Assembly (NCBI RefSeq): GCF_001428045.1
Contig: NZ_LMSD01000023.1
Span: forward strand, 124,001 to 188,000
Reading direction: 5' to 3'
DNA: 64,000 nucleotides
From: Paenibacillus sp. Soil750
GTDB taxonomy: Bacteria; Bacillota; Bacilli; Paenibacillales; NBRC-103111
Positions 37,768 to 46,882 of the stretch are shown in pieces. The translations under genes and the position numbers were made by a program. A model generated the notes under the pieces. The model was not told where the DNA came from. It did no database searches and was given only the letters and a program-made list of their open reading frames with translations. Every line of letters starts with the position of its first letter. Position 1 is the stretch's first letter.

Positions 37768-37819
37768 GCCCAATAAGCTGTATGTCTCTTTAATGATGAC
37801 ATGTGCTTATTGGGCTTTT
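37768..37819 (+). terminator. Rho-independent terminator after the GH141-like gene
   Basis: GCCCAATAAGC (37768-37778) pairs perfectly with GCTTATTGGGC (37805-37815), followed by TTTT. Inner ATGTC and GACAT extend the structure. Confidence 0.8.
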
Positions 37820-37847
37820 CATGCCATAATTTGTGTAAGAATGAATA

Positions 37848-37893
37848 TTGTGTTGTTAATTTCTTCCTTATATAATGATGGTGAACGCTTACA
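37848..37893 (+). promoter_or_regulatory. Promoter of the kinase-regulator operon with cre-like site
   Basis: TTGTGT (37848-37853), a 17-base spacer and TATAAT (37871-37876) form a good housekeeping promoter. GGTGAACGCTTACA (37880-37893) matches the cre consensus at 13 of 14 positions just after it. Confidence 0.6.
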
Positions 37894-37931
37894 TTAAAGT
37901 TTGTCTGCTTCATTTGAAAGGTGGCATCACC

Positions 37932-39743
37932 ATGAAAGGGTATAAGCAATATTTCAATGGGCTCTCGATTAAAAACAAAATCTTCTCCACAAATATTTTG
38001 ATTATTATCCTTTCGATTTCAATCATTGCGCTTTTTGCCAACATCGTCTCTCAAAAAGCAATTATCGAGAAAGCAGTCAAAAATTCGTCAAGGGAACTTG
38101 TTCTCATTGACAATAACCTGCAGACATTAATCACGACAGTCGAAGATTATTCAAAAATATTGGCAACTGATTACAGGTTGCAAAATGAACTCTATAACGA
38201 TTTCTTAGAAAATAATAACTTATCGTCCTCTCATTATGTGGGGGGGTTAGATAATTTATCAATGAAAAAGACACTCTCTGAAGTTATTAGCAACATTGTT
38301 GAGCCCAATACCAATATCAAAGCGGTAAGTGTTCTCACTTCGAATCATCAATGGGTCGATGTAGGCTTTGCGGATAATGAGTTTGCTTCCCGTATATTTG
38401 GATCCGGCCCAGAAGCCATCGATCATTCCTTTCAGCCTGTCTTGACAGGGTTAATGAAGTTCAAATTCCGCTATGAAGGGGATGACAACGTATTTGCTGT
38501 TTCCAAAACTGTGATCCATAAAGATACTGGAAAAACGGTTGGATTGGTTGTTTTATACGTAAAAGAAACGGTTATCGCCTCTATTTATGAAAGGAAAATG
38601 AACTACAAGGGAGGAAATTTCTATATACTCGATCAATATGGAAAAATCATCTCCTCCCAGAATAAAGCTAATTTGTACCGGGATTTCAAAGAGGCAACCT
38701 CGATATCCATTCCTAATTCGACTCAAGTAGAAACAGGCTTCTTTCAAGGAAATGGGAGCGAGAAGGTGCTGGTATCTACTCACCGATTGGAACCATTAGA
38801 ATGGTCGATTGTAAGTGTTATTCCAATTGATGAAATTACGGTGGAGCGCAAAGAAATTAACAAATTAATTATTTGGATCGGCTCATTATGTCTATTGCTC
38901 GCATTTATTGTCTCCTATCTGTTGTCCCGATCGATCACGAGGCCGATCTTCCAACTTTCCAGAACGATGAGAGATATTCGGACTGGCCATTTGACGGTCA
39001 GAAGCTCGTACCAATCATCGGATGAAATCGGATATTTAAACGATGTTTTTAATAATTTGATGGACCGTATCGAAGAACTATTGGCCGAAAATGTTGAGGA
39101 ACAGAAGACAAAGGCCGAGATTGAATTCAAATTGCTGCAAACGCAGGTACAACCCCATTTTTTGTATAATACCCTTGAAACGATCATATCGCTTATTAAG
39201 CTGAATATGAAAACAGAAGCCATTACAGCAGCGAAATATATGGCCAATTTCTATAAAATTTCGTTAAGCAAAGGTAACGATATTATTACACTTAGAGAAG
39301 AAATGCAACTATCTGAGAGTTATTTGGAAATCCAGCAATTGCGCTATGTGGAATATATGGCATATACAATGGATATTGACGAGGAAATTATGTCGTGTTC
39401 AATTTCGAAGTTAACGTTGCAGCCGATCGTGGAAAATGCCATCTATCATGGCCTTAAGAGGAAAACGGAAAAAGGTTTATTGAGGATCACTGGGCGCCGT
39501 TTGGGTGACGAGGTGCGTATTGAAATTTACGATAACGGCGTAGGAATAGAAGAATCGAAAATAAAGGGATTGTTGAGGGAAGTTGCGGACTCCAGTGAAA
39601 GAACTGGCTTCGGAGTCAGAAGTGTCCATAATCGGGTTAGAATGCTGTATGGGGACAGATACGGATTAGAGGTAGAAAGCGAAATAGGCTTATATACCAG
39701 AGTTACCATCCGTTTGCCGTTCAAACCATTGCGGGAGGTATGA
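37932..39743 (+). CDS. Sensor histidine kinase, YesM type
   Basis: 603 residues from ATG 37932, which follows AAGGTGG at 7 bases; an ATG at 37875 in the same frame overlaps the -10 box and is rejected. TM1 is at about 15-37, then an extracytoplasmic Cache-like sensor, TM2 (about 313-333), HAMP (RSITRPIFQLSRTM), His_kinase with H409 in QVQPHFLYN, and HATPase (IVENAIYHG, DNGVGIE). The regulator starts one base after its stop. This pair lies between the GH141-like gene and importer 2, whose promoters share one motif, so it probably controls both. Confidence 0.92.
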   Translation: MKGYKQYFNGLSIKNKIFSTNILIIILSISIIALFANIVSQKAIIEKAVKNSSRELVLIDNNLQTLITTVEDYSKILATDYRLQNELYNDFLENNNLSSSHYVGGLDNLSMKKTLSEVISNIVEPNTNIKAVSVLTSNHQWVDVGFADNEFASRIFGSGPEAIDHSFQPVLTGLMKFKFRYEGDDNVFAVSKTVIHKDTGKTVGLVVLYVKETVIASIYERKMNYKGGNFYILDQYGKIISSQNKANLYRDFKEATSISIPNSTQVETGFFQGNGSEKVLVSTHRLEPLEWSIVSVIPIDEITVERKEINKLIIWIGSLCLLLAFIVSYLLSRSITRPIFQLSRTMRDIRTGHLTVRSSYQSSDEIGYLNDVFNNLMDRIEELLAENVEEQKTKAEIEFKLLQTQVQPHFLYNTLETIISLIKLNMKTEAITAAKYMANFYKISLSKGNDIITLREEMQLSESYLEIQQLRYVEYMAYTMDIDEEIMSCSISKLTLQPIVENAIYHGLKRKTEKGLLRITGRRLGDEVRIEIYDNGVGIEESKIKGLLREVADSSERTGFGVRSVHNRVRMLYGDRYGLEVESEIGLYTRVTIRLPFKPLREV

Positions 39744-39744
39744 G

Positions 39745-41352
39745 ATGTTAAAAGTGCTCATTGTCGATGATGAATATTACTTTAGACAAGCGTTGAAAAT
39801 TTCATTGCCTTGGGAAGAGTTGGGTTTCCAGATCGCTGGCGAAGCGAAGAATGGAGAGGAAGCTCTATCATTGATGTCTGAAATTGATCCGGATATCGTC
39901 TTGGTCGATATTAATATGCCCATTATGGACGGCATGGAATTTATTCAGAAGGCCAAACAATCTGAGCAGGAAACAAAATTTATTATGTTAACAGGTCAAA
40001 GTGAGTTTGTATATGCCAAAATGGCCGTGCAGCTTGGGGTTTTTAATTACGTGCTCAAGCCGATTGACGAAGATGAACTTAGAAACTCCCTACTTGAGAT
40101 TAAGAATCTGATTGACAAGGAGCACGCCGTAAAGCTGGATTATGAACACTTAAAGAAGCAGGCAAAAGAGCATATGCCGATGTTGAAGGAGCGATTATTA
40201 AATGAATGGCTGCAGGGCAGTAGAGTTATAGACCCCTTATCTTCTACAGAACGGTTGCAGTATTTGGGCATCAATCTGGATGCCCCATTTCATATGGTGG
40301 TCGTAGCCGATATTGATTCACAAGATGATCTTGTTACCAAAGAAGACATGCATATTCGCAAGCTGGCTGTTCAAGATATAGCCCAAGAGTTTATTCAAAA
40401 CACATACCCGTATGCTAGTTGCCACGATACTAACGATCGGTATGTTATGATAATTGGCGTTCCTAACGCTTCTTACGACAGAATGGAAGCGATTAGTGAA
40501 GCGATTCGGAAATCGGTTCAGGCGACTTTGGGATGTACGGTAACGATCGGCGTTGGCAATGGATACCCTGCCTTTGAATCGATATCCGTGTCCTACCAAG
40601 AAGCGTTATTTGCTTTGAAACATCGGTTTGTTTTAGGCGGCAATCAAGTTATACTTCATTCCATGATTGCCGAATCGGGTATGAAGGTCAGTTTATTCTC
40701 CGTAGAAAGGAGAATCGGACTGTTGATGAGTATGCGAATTGGTAATCTCTCTGAGGCAGAAGAGTGGCTCACGACTTTTTTCCAGGATGCTCGTAACAAG
40801 AACGCTTCCACTGAAATGCTGTTTGTTGCCGCACTTGAAATCGTATCCACTTGTTTGGAATTTTTGCATGAGATGTCTCAAAGCTTCGAACATGTATTTC
40901 AGGATACGGCTCAAACTGATATTTTTCAGTTCATTCAACAAATGAACTCTTTTGGCGAACTGGAGAGATGGGTTCGTAACCTGATTCTCAAAGTGATTGC
41001 ACATGTACATGGCAGGAAGCAAAATAGAGCGGTCAAAGTCGTGGACGAGGTAAAATCGTATATTCAAAGTCATTATGGAAATGAAGAACTACGTATCGTT
41101 GATCTCGCAAAGAGTGTCCATATGAACTACAATCATCTCTGTTATGTATTTAAAAAAGAAACCTCCATTACAATTAACGACTATTTGACCGAAATACGCA
41201 TCACGAAAGCAAAGGGACTTTTCGATCAAGGAGAGAAGATCGTACAATACGTCGCAAGTCAGGTCGGGTACGCTGATGCCAATTATTTCGGTAAATGTTT
41301 TAAGAAGTATATTGGAATTACCCCCAGTAAGTACGTGAACAATATCCAATAG
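39745..41352 (+). CDS. Response regulator, REC + AraC-type HTH; candidate binder of the regulon-2 motif
   Basis: The 535-residue protein has a receiver with D55 in DINMP and Lys in LKPID, a middle region of about 270 residues (GGDEF-like remnants such as TIGVGNGYPAFESISVSYQEALFALKHR are typical of YesN proteins), and an AraC double HTH (about 431-532; LRIVDLAKSV, VGYADANYFGKCFKK). GGGAGG lies 6 bases before the ATG. Partner of the 37932 kinase. A perfect-type terminator follows. The importer downstream and the GH141-like gene upstream carry the same promoter motif (41432 and 31506), so this regulator is the simplest candidate to bind it. Confidence 0.92.
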   Translation: MLKVLIVDDEYYFRQALKISLPWEELGFQIAGEAKNGEEALSLMSEIDPDIVLVDINMPIMDGMEFIQKAKQSEQETKFIMLTGQSEFVYAKMAVQLGVFNYVLKPIDEDELRNSLLEIKNLIDKEHAVKLDYEHLKKQAKEHMPMLKERLLNEWLQGSRVIDPLSSTERLQYLGINLDAPFHMVVVADIDSQDDLVTKEDMHIRKLAVQDIAQEFIQNTYPYASCHDTNDRYVMIIGVPNASYDRMEAISEAIRKSVQATLGCTVTIGVGNGYPAFESISVSYQEALFALKHRFVLGGNQVILHSMIAESGMKVSLFSVERRIGLLMSMRIGNLSEAEEWLTTFFQDARNKNASTEMLFVAALEIVSTCLEFLHEMSQSFEHVFQDTAQTDIFQFIQQMNSFGELERWVRNLILKVIAHVHGRKQNRAVKVVDEVKSYIQSHYGNEELRIVDLAKSVHMNYNHLCYVFKKETSITINDYLTEIRITKAKGLFDQGEKIVQYVASQVGYADANYFGKCFKKYIGITPSKYVNNIQ

Positions 41353-41369
41353 CGTAGTTTTAAGAATAT

Positions 41370-41415
41370 GGCACAATGAGGCATTTATCGAGAATGTCTC
41401 ATTGCGCCTTTTTTT
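41370..41415 (+). terminator. Strong Rho-independent terminator
   Basis: A 16-base arm (41370-41385, GGCACAATGAGGCATT) pairs with 41393-41408 (two mismatches), followed by seven T. It separates the kinase-regulator operon from importer 2. Confidence 0.85.
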
Positions 41416-41431
41416 GCAATTGCAAACAATT

Positions 41432-41510
41432 TTCCTTTCTGTCCGAGAATAGTCTCTGTAATTATTTATGTGGAATCCGTAGAATGAAATTAAGGATGAT
41501 ACCGCTTCCA
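41432..41510 (+). promoter_or_regulatory. Promoter region of importer 2: regulon-2 motif, -10 and cre-like site
   Basis: TTCCTT (41432), GTCTCTGTA (41452-41460), TAGAAT (-10, 41480-41485) and TGATACCGCTTCCA (41497-41510, 13 of 14 to cre) have exactly the spacing seen at 31506-31584. TTTCTGTCCG lies between the first two elements. Confidence 0.65.
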
Positions 41511-41567
41511 TTGAGGGATCAACCAAATAGATACAATATACTTTGATCAAACTTAGGAGGTCAACAA

Positions 41568-42923
41568 ATGGTAAGAACAGTAAAGGTACTCGGCACTTCT
41601 CTGATGGCAGGTATGCTTCTCGTTTCAGCAGGTTGTAGTACGAAGAATGAAGCCCAACCTTCCACAACCACCGGAAATTCACCAACCCCGGCGGCAACGA
41701 CAGAAAACAAGGCTGGTAGTGATAAGAAGGTAAAGCTAAGAGTTGTAACTATCACTACGGACGAGAATCGCAATAATATCATGGAAAAGCATATTAAACC
41801 GAACGTTGCCAAGGCGTTTCCGAACGTAGAAATTGAATTTGAACCGGGCGGCGGCGGCGAAGATATGGCGAATAAACTGAAAACGTTTAACGCTGCAGGT
41901 GATATGCCTGATGTATTCTGGAACGACGCAGGTTACTTTACTCCATTGAACAATACCGGCAGTATTATGGATTTAACCTCACCGATCACCAAGGACGGGT
42001 TTTTGAACAAATTCGCTGTTCCTGATGCATTGAAACATGTTGACGGAAAGATTTACAGCTTGTCTTCCGGAGCGGATACGTATTTCACCCCGGTCATTTT
42101 CTACCATAAGGACATGTTCGAGCAAGCAGGGGTGCAAGTACCGAAAACATTCGACGAATTTATCGAAGTATCGAAGAAATTAAAAAGTAAGGGCATGGTA
42201 CCAGCGGTTACTCCTGGCAAAGATGGATGGGGACCTAAGCTATTCCTGCTTCAGCAGATGATCCAAATCGGCGATCCGCAAGCGATGGCAGATCTTGTGA
42301 GCAATAAGACAGACTTCAGTAATCCGGCGGTCAAGGCGGGGGTGTCTCGCATTGAGAAGATGGTTAAGGAAGGTGTCTTTCCGGAAGGTATTGCTAATCT
42401 AGATTACGGTCCAGCCAACGAAATGTTTACAGCTAAGAAGGCAGCTATGTACATGATGTTTACTTGGGAGCTTCCGAATTTGGCGAAAGATGATACAGTC
42501 GATTTCTTCCCGTTCCCAAGTGCTAGCGACAAATACGACCCAACGAAGCACGTTCAGTTCTGGGGATCTCCATTGAACGGATATGCCGTTAGCGCAAAAA
42601 CCAAGTTTCCTGAAGAGGCAGTAAAGTTGGCGGAATTTCTAGCTATGGCAGACGCTCAATATTTCGAATCTACGGGTGCCCCAATTGCCTTGAAGACAGG
42701 CAATACAGTGGCGGAACCTAAGCCGTTAATGAAGAAATTCATTAACTGGTACAATCCTATCCCTACCAAAATTGCTTCACTCGCACTTAACTCGTTGGAT
42801 GCAAAAACATCGGCAGAGCTTGCGACGCAAGGGGCGAAATTGCTGACGGGACAATATCCAGCTGATAAGTTTAGTACGGAGATGGGCAAGATCTGGAGTG
42901 AAAATACGTGGTTTAAAAAGTAA
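41568..42923 (+). CDS. Sugar-binding lipoprotein of ABC importer 2
   Basis: A 451-residue family 1 binding protein: lipoprotein signal with lipobox SAGC, then a Thr/Pro/Ala linker, then the binding domain (MPDVFWNDAGYFTP, KIYSLSSGADTYFTPVIFYHK). Preceded by AGGAGGT at 7 bases. The two permease genes follow after a strong hairpin. The promoter shares its activator motif with the GH141-like gene, so the ligand may be a product of that enzyme; this is inference. Confidence 0.93.
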   Translation: MVRTVKVLGTSLMAGMLLVSAGCSTKNEAQPSTTTGNSPTPAATTENKAGSDKKVKLRVVTITTDENRNNIMEKHIKPNVAKAFPNVEIEFEPGGGGEDMANKLKTFNAAGDMPDVFWNDAGYFTPLNNTGSIMDLTSPITKDGFLNKFAVPDALKHVDGKIYSLSSGADTYFTPVIFYHKDMFEQAGVQVPKTFDEFIEVSKKLKSKGMVPAVTPGKDGWGPKLFLLQQMIQIGDPQAMADLVSNKTDFSNPAVKAGVSRIEKMVKEGVFPEGIANLDYGPANEMFTAKKAAMYMMFTWELPNLAKDDTVDFFPFPSASDKYDPTKHVQFWGSPLNGYAVSAKTKFPEEAVKLAEFLAMADAQYFESTGAPIALKTGNTVAEPKPLMKKFINWYNPIPTKIASLALNSLDAKTSAELATQGAKLLTGQYPADKFSTEMGKIWSENTWFKK

Positions 42924-42948
42924 ATTATATAAGTTCATTTCATAAACT

Positions 42949-42984
42949 GAATCCCCCTTGGAACATTGAGTTCCGGGGGGATTC
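42949..42984 (+). promoter_or_regulatory. Intra-operon hairpin between binding-protein and permease genes
   Basis: GAATCCCCCTTGGAAC (42949-42964) pairs with GTTCCGGGGGGATTC (42970-42984) around a 5-base loop. There is no T-run. A stable GC stem here would protect the binding-protein mRNA end or cause partial termination. Confidence 0.65.
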
Positions 42985-43012
42985 TAAATCAAATCAGACG
43001 GTGGAGAGAGCC

Positions 43013-43897
43013 ATGAACAAGTACTACAGCACCAAATTGTCCATATTTGTATTTTCCGCACCTGCGTTGATTCTGTTTACCGTTTTCTGTGTTTATCCAC
43101 TCTTGCCTGAAATTTGGATGAGTTTGAATAATCATGATGGTTTTCGAACTTTAGGCTTTGTTGGTTTAGATAATTATAAGGATATCCTAGCTTCTGCTTC
43201 TTTCTGGACAGCTCATAAGAATACGTATCTAATTGTAGGAATTTCCGTCTTTCTGGGTTTACCGTTTTCCTTAATGTTTGCTCTTTTTATGGATGTTCAA
43301 ACTCCAAAGTTGCGTCGTTTTTTTAAAACGTCTGCCATGCTTCCCGCAATTTTGTCAGTTACGGTCGTCGCAGAAATGTGGATATCCTTCTATGAACCAA
43401 CCTATGGGTTATTTAACAGTATTCTGAGATCCATAGGTCTTGAAGCTTGGACTCATTCCTGGCTTACTGAAAAGAACACGGTGATGCCAAGCATCGGATT
43501 GACATTTCTATGGCAATACATTGGGCTGAACGCCATGCTATTCTATACGGGAATCAAGACGATCCCCAAAAATTATTACGAAGCTGCTTTAATTGATGGT
43601 GCTAGCTTTACCCAAGTCTGCTTACGAATTACGATTCCACTGCTTCAAGATGTAACGAAATACGTATTAATCTTGTCTACGTTAGGTTCCATGGCATTCT
43701 ATTCGCAAGTCCGCGTCATGACAGCCGGAGGTCCGGGAGATTTGTCCAGGACGGTTATTTACCAAATGTATTATGTGGCATTCGAAACGTCAGAATTTGG
43801 TAAAGGAACGGCTATTGCGGTTGTATTTATTCTAGAGTGCCTATTCATCTCCTTTCTGATTCAACGGTTCGTCGCCAGAGAAAAACTGGAGTTTTAA
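43013..43897 (+). CDS. ABC sugar importer 2 permease (MalF/UgpA type)
   Basis: 294 residues from ATG 43013; an in-frame GTG at 43001 is part of the ribosome binding site GGTGGAGAG. About six transmembrane helices and the ATPase-docking loop EAALIDGASFTQVCLRITIPLL are visible. It pairs with the 43911 permease, 13 bases downstream. No ATPase gene is nearby. Confidence 0.92.
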   Translation: MNKYYSTKLSIFVFSAPALILFTVFCVYPLLPEIWMSLNNHDGFRTLGFVGLDNYKDILASASFWTAHKNTYLIVGISVFLGLPFSLMFALFMDVQTPKLRRFFKTSAMLPAILSVTVVAEMWISFYEPTYGLFNSILRSIGLEAWTHSWLTEKNTVMPSIGLTFLWQYIGLNAMLFYTGIKTIPKNYYEAALIDGASFTQVCLRITIPLLQDVTKYVLILSTLGSMAFYSQVRVMTAGGPGDLSRTVIYQMYYVAFETSEFGKGTAIAVVFILECLFISFLIQRFVAREKLEF

Positions 43898-43910
43898 GGA
43901 GGAGACCATC

Positions 43911-44723
43911 ATGAAATACTTAAGTCGTGTATTTTGGCTAGCGATAGGCTGTACATTTCTGTTTCCCTTATACTGGATGATTACGATGTCACTTAAGTCC
44001 AAAAGTGAAGCTTATAATAATCAATTCGGCATTCCCTATTCATGGGATTGGATAAACTATAGTGAAGCGTTGTCAAAATATCATTTCTTTGTTTACTTCG
44101 AGAACAGTTTGATTTATACCATAGGGACCATTGCAATCACACTGACGACGGGGAGTATGCTTGCGTATTGTCTGAGCCGTATGCAATGGAGATTCAATTC
44201 GGCGGCACTACTCTATGTGTCCTTAGGGTTGATTGTGCCTATTGAAGTTGTATTAATTCCACTATTTCAATTAATAAAATGGTTACATCTTAAGGATAGT
44301 TATTGGGGTCTCATATTGCCGTATTCCGGATTCGCAATCGCTTCTTGTGTGCTGATGTTATTTGCCTTTCTCCGTTCACTTCCTAAGGAATTGGAAGAAG
44401 CTGCTTGTATAGATGGGACGAACGTTTATCAGACATTCTTCAGAATTATTTTTCCGATTGTCACGCCAGCGCTAATGACACAATGCGTTCTATTGTTCAT
44501 GCGCATTTGGAATGAGTTTCCGCTTGCTTTCATTATAGCTTCAAAAGATCAATTCCGGCCGTTAACTGTCGGCTTGCTAAGCTTCTTCGTTAGCGTCGGT
44601 GTTTCAGACTGGGGACTTATTGGTGCAACGATGGTGCTCTCGAGTTTACCTATGATTATTGTATATATGATAGGTAATGAAAAGATTGAAAATGCATTGA
44701 CGGCAGGTGCTATTTTGAAGTAA
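43911..44723 (+). CDS. ABC sugar importer 2 permease (MalG type)
   Basis: A 270-residue CUT1-type membrane protein starting after AAGGAGGAG, with about six helices and docking loop ELEEAACIDGTNVYQTFFRIIFPIV. It completes importer 2 with the 43013 permease and 41568 binding protein. The perfect 12-base hairpin at 44790-44840 ends the operon. Confidence 0.93.
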   Translation: MKYLSRVFWLAIGCTFLFPLYWMITMSLKSKSEAYNNQFGIPYSWDWINYSEALSKYHFFVYFENSLIYTIGTIAITLTTGSMLAYCLSRMQWRFNSAALLYVSLGLIVPIEVVLIPLFQLIKWLHLKDSYWGLILPYSGFAIASCVLMLFAFLRSLPKELEEAACIDGTNVYQTFFRIIFPIVTPALMTQCVLLFMRIWNEFPLAFIIASKDQFRPLTVGLLSFFVSVGVSDWGLIGATMVLSSLPMIIVYMIGNEKIENALTAGAILK

Positions 44724-44789
44724 GAAGAGCTCCAGAAGTATTCGCTAATGTGTTGGCGATCAACACTGAGATTACATACCAGAAATACA

Positions 44790-44840
44790 AAACAGCAGCA
44801 GCCATGGACGAGAAAATAAAGTCCTAGACTGCTGCTGTTT
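44790..44840 (+). terminator. Terminator after importer 2
   Basis: AAACAGCAGCAG (44790-44801) pairs perfectly with CTGCTGCTGTTT (44829-44840) around a 27-base loop, followed by GATTT. In the 410-base gap 44724-45133 this hairpin and the promoter at 45007 are the only features I can support. Confidence 0.7.
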
Positions 44841-45006
44841 GATTTAACAAAAATTCTTGTATGAGCGCAAGACCGGCGAAACCCGCCCTGCTAACTAGTA
44901 GGATGTTTTTTCATATTCGATCCTCCCTAAAGGTTGTATTCGTGTTCTGAACTTTGTATAGTGTAAAATAGTTTCATAACTGAATATTAACAGCTGTAAT
45001 TCATAG

Positions 45007-45058
45007 GGGTAATATCTTTATTCTGTGAATTGTAAGCGCATTCTTGGTGCGTATAATA
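45007..45058 (+). promoter_or_regulatory. Promoter of the xylo-oligosaccharide importer: regulon-1 motif
   Basis: GGGG (45007-45010), five bases, TCTTTATTCT then GTGAATTGTAAG (45016-45037), and a -10 TATAAT (45053-45058) 15 bases on. The same arrangement occurs before both GH10 genes (53883 and 55075). TGTAAGCGCATTCT (45032-45045) overlaps the motif and is a weak cre match (12 of 14). Confidence 0.7.
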
Positions 45059-45133
45059 AATAGTGTAAGCAATTAATTGATTGACCTATACAAACATTCA
45101 TCTTTATGGAGACAATAAGGGAGGATTAGAAAA

Positions 45134-46810
45134 ATGGTTAAGAAAATAAAACGTCCTGTTTTAGCAACTTTGGTACCTGTTCTGGCTCTAGGATTAACGT
45201 TGACAGGATGCACCGACTCGAAGGATGCGGCAAGCAGCACCTCTTCGCCTAGCGGTAGTCAGACAAGTCCTGCAGCAACGAAAAACGATGCGATCAAACC
45301 GGTTACATTGTCAGTGTTCATTGGTGGCCCTGGTCAACAGCCGACTCCTGACAACAAGATCTACAAGATGATTAAAGATAAAACTGGCGTTAGCCTAAAA
45401 ATGGAGTTTCTTGTCGGTGACCTGCAACAGAAGATGGGCGTTATGATTGCTGGCGGTGATTATGCGGATATTATGTCCGGGGATGATAAACTAATTGCGG
45501 CAGGTGCTTTTATTCCCCTCGAGGACCTGATTGAGAAGTACGCACCGAATTTGAAGAAACACTATGCCTCCGTGTGGAATCAGGCCAAGGATCCTGCAAG
45601 CGGTCACCTTTATGCTCTGCCGGCTTACGGTGTGTTCAGTGGTCAAGTTAACGATACTACGTATGGAGGACCAGGCTTTTACCTGCAAAAGGATGTCCTG
45701 AAGGAAATGGGGTATCCAACTCCTAAAACGTTGGACGAATATTTTGATATCATTGCGAAATACAAAGCGAAACATCCAGATATGATCGGGTTCGAGACGT
45801 TGAGCTTTGACTGGAGAAAATTCCCGCTGCTTAATCCGCCAGAGCATTTAGCTGGTTACCCAAATGACGGTGGTGTTATCGTCGATAACGGGAAAGCGCA
45901 AATTTTTGCGGACAAGGATATTGCTAAGACCTATTACAAGAAGCTGAATGAGATCAATGCGCAAGGCTTGCTGGATAAGGAAGCACTGGTACAGAACTAC
46001 GATCAGTACTTAGCTAAAATTGCCAGTGGTCGCGTCATTGGGATGTTCGACCAGCAATGGAATTTTAATGATGGAGAAAATTCTTTGAAATCACAAGGTA
46101 AATTCGGCAGCACATACGTCGGGTTCCCGCTCTTATATCCAGGTGCCAAAGAGCACTACCGTGACCGTCCAGTTTTGAACATCAACCGCGGATTCGGGAT
46201 TTCGACGAAAGCCAAGGATCCGGTACAAATCATCAAATTCCTTGACACACTAATGACCGAAGATTGGCAGAAGACACTCCAATGGGGTATCCAAGGCGAG
46301 GATTATGAGGTGAAGGATGGTAAGTTCTACCGTACGCCTGAACAGCGCGCGAAAGCAGACGATAATACATGGAAGCTAGCGAATAAAGCGGAAGCGTTCT
46401 TGGGTGGCCTGCCTAAGATGCAAGGGTCGTATAGTGACGGAAATGCAACTGATGCGGGATCACAGCCACAGGAATTCTTCGATAGCTTGAAGCCGCAGGA
46501 TCAGGAAGTGCTGAAGGCTTACAACCATAAGACATGGGCAGAGTTCTTCAAATCACCTGTGGAAAATCAAATATATTACCCAGCTTGGAGTATTGATCTC
46601 GTGGATGGTTCACCGGCCAAAGTGGCCAATCAGAAGATGGAAGACCTTGCCGTCAAATATTTGCCGAAAGCTATTATGGTCAAACCGGATGAATTTGATG
46701 GTGTATGGAAGGAATATGTGGATCAGATTTCCAAAAGCAATTTCAAAGCCATCGAAGATCGTATCAATGAACAAATTAACTGGCGTATTAAGAATTGGAG
46801 CAGCAAATAA
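45134..46810 (+). CDS. Oligosaccharide-binding lipoprotein, LplA/YtcQ type (importer 3)
   Basis: A 558-residue binding protein, larger than the other three, of the LplA/YtcQ class. Lipobox LTGC, Ser/Ala/Thr linker, then a large binding domain (VSLKMEFLVGDLQQKMGVMIAGG, LYALPAYGVFSGQVND). Preceded by GGGAGG. With LplB- and YtcP-type permeases downstream and GH10 xylanase genes nearby, it matches the aldouronate/xylo-oligosaccharide uptake genes described in Paenibacillus sp. JDR-2, so the ligand is probably an aldouronate or xylo-oligosaccharide. Its promoter shares the regulon-1 motif with the two xylanase genes. Confidence 0.92.
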   Translation: MVKKIKRPVLATLVPVLALGLTLTGCTDSKDAASSTSSPSGSQTSPAATKNDAIKPVTLSVFIGGPGQQPTPDNKIYKMIKDKTGVSLKMEFLVGDLQQKMGVMIAGGDYADIMSGDDKLIAAGAFIPLEDLIEKYAPNLKKHYASVWNQAKDPASGHLYALPAYGVFSGQVNDTTYGGPGFYLQKDVLKEMGYPTPKTLDEYFDIIAKYKAKHPDMIGFETLSFDWRKFPLLNPPEHLAGYPNDGGVIVDNGKAQIFADKDIAKTYYKKLNEINAQGLLDKEALVQNYDQYLAKIASGRVIGMFDQQWNFNDGENSLKSQGKFGSTYVGFPLLYPGAKEHYRDRPVLNINRGFGISTKAKDPVQIIKFLDTLMTEDWQKTLQWGIQGEDYEVKDGKFYRTPEQRAKADDNTWKLANKAEAFLGGLPKMQGSYSDGNATDAGSQPQEFFDSLKPQDQEVLKAYNHKTWAEFFKSPVENQIYYPAWSIDLVDGSPAKVANQKMEDLAVKYLPKAIMVKPDEFDGVWKEYVDQISKSNFKAIEDRINEQINWRIKNWSSK

Positions 46811-46826
46811 GAGAATAGAACATGCA

Positions 46827-46863
46827 GTAGAGTGGGGGAGACTCAGGGTCTTCTCCGCTTTAC
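46827..46863 (+). promoter_or_regulatory. Intra-operon hairpin between binding-protein and permease genes
   Basis: A 16-base arm (46827-46842, GTAGAGTGGGGGAGAC) pairs with 46848-46863 (GTCTTCTCCGCTTTAC), several G-U pairs, 5-base loop. It is positioned just before the permease ribosome binding site. Confidence 0.6.
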
Positions 46864-46882
46864 TTCCTAGGAGGGAATGTCG

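Noticed and set aside
37715..37897. 60-residue frame after the GH141-like gene
   Set aside because: It overlaps a perfect terminator and the kinase promoter, and has no ribosome binding site of note.
45032..45045. cre site before importer 3
   Set aside because: TGTAAGCGCATTCT matches the consensus at only 12 of 14 positions and is better explained as part of the regulon-1 motif; kept only as a note.
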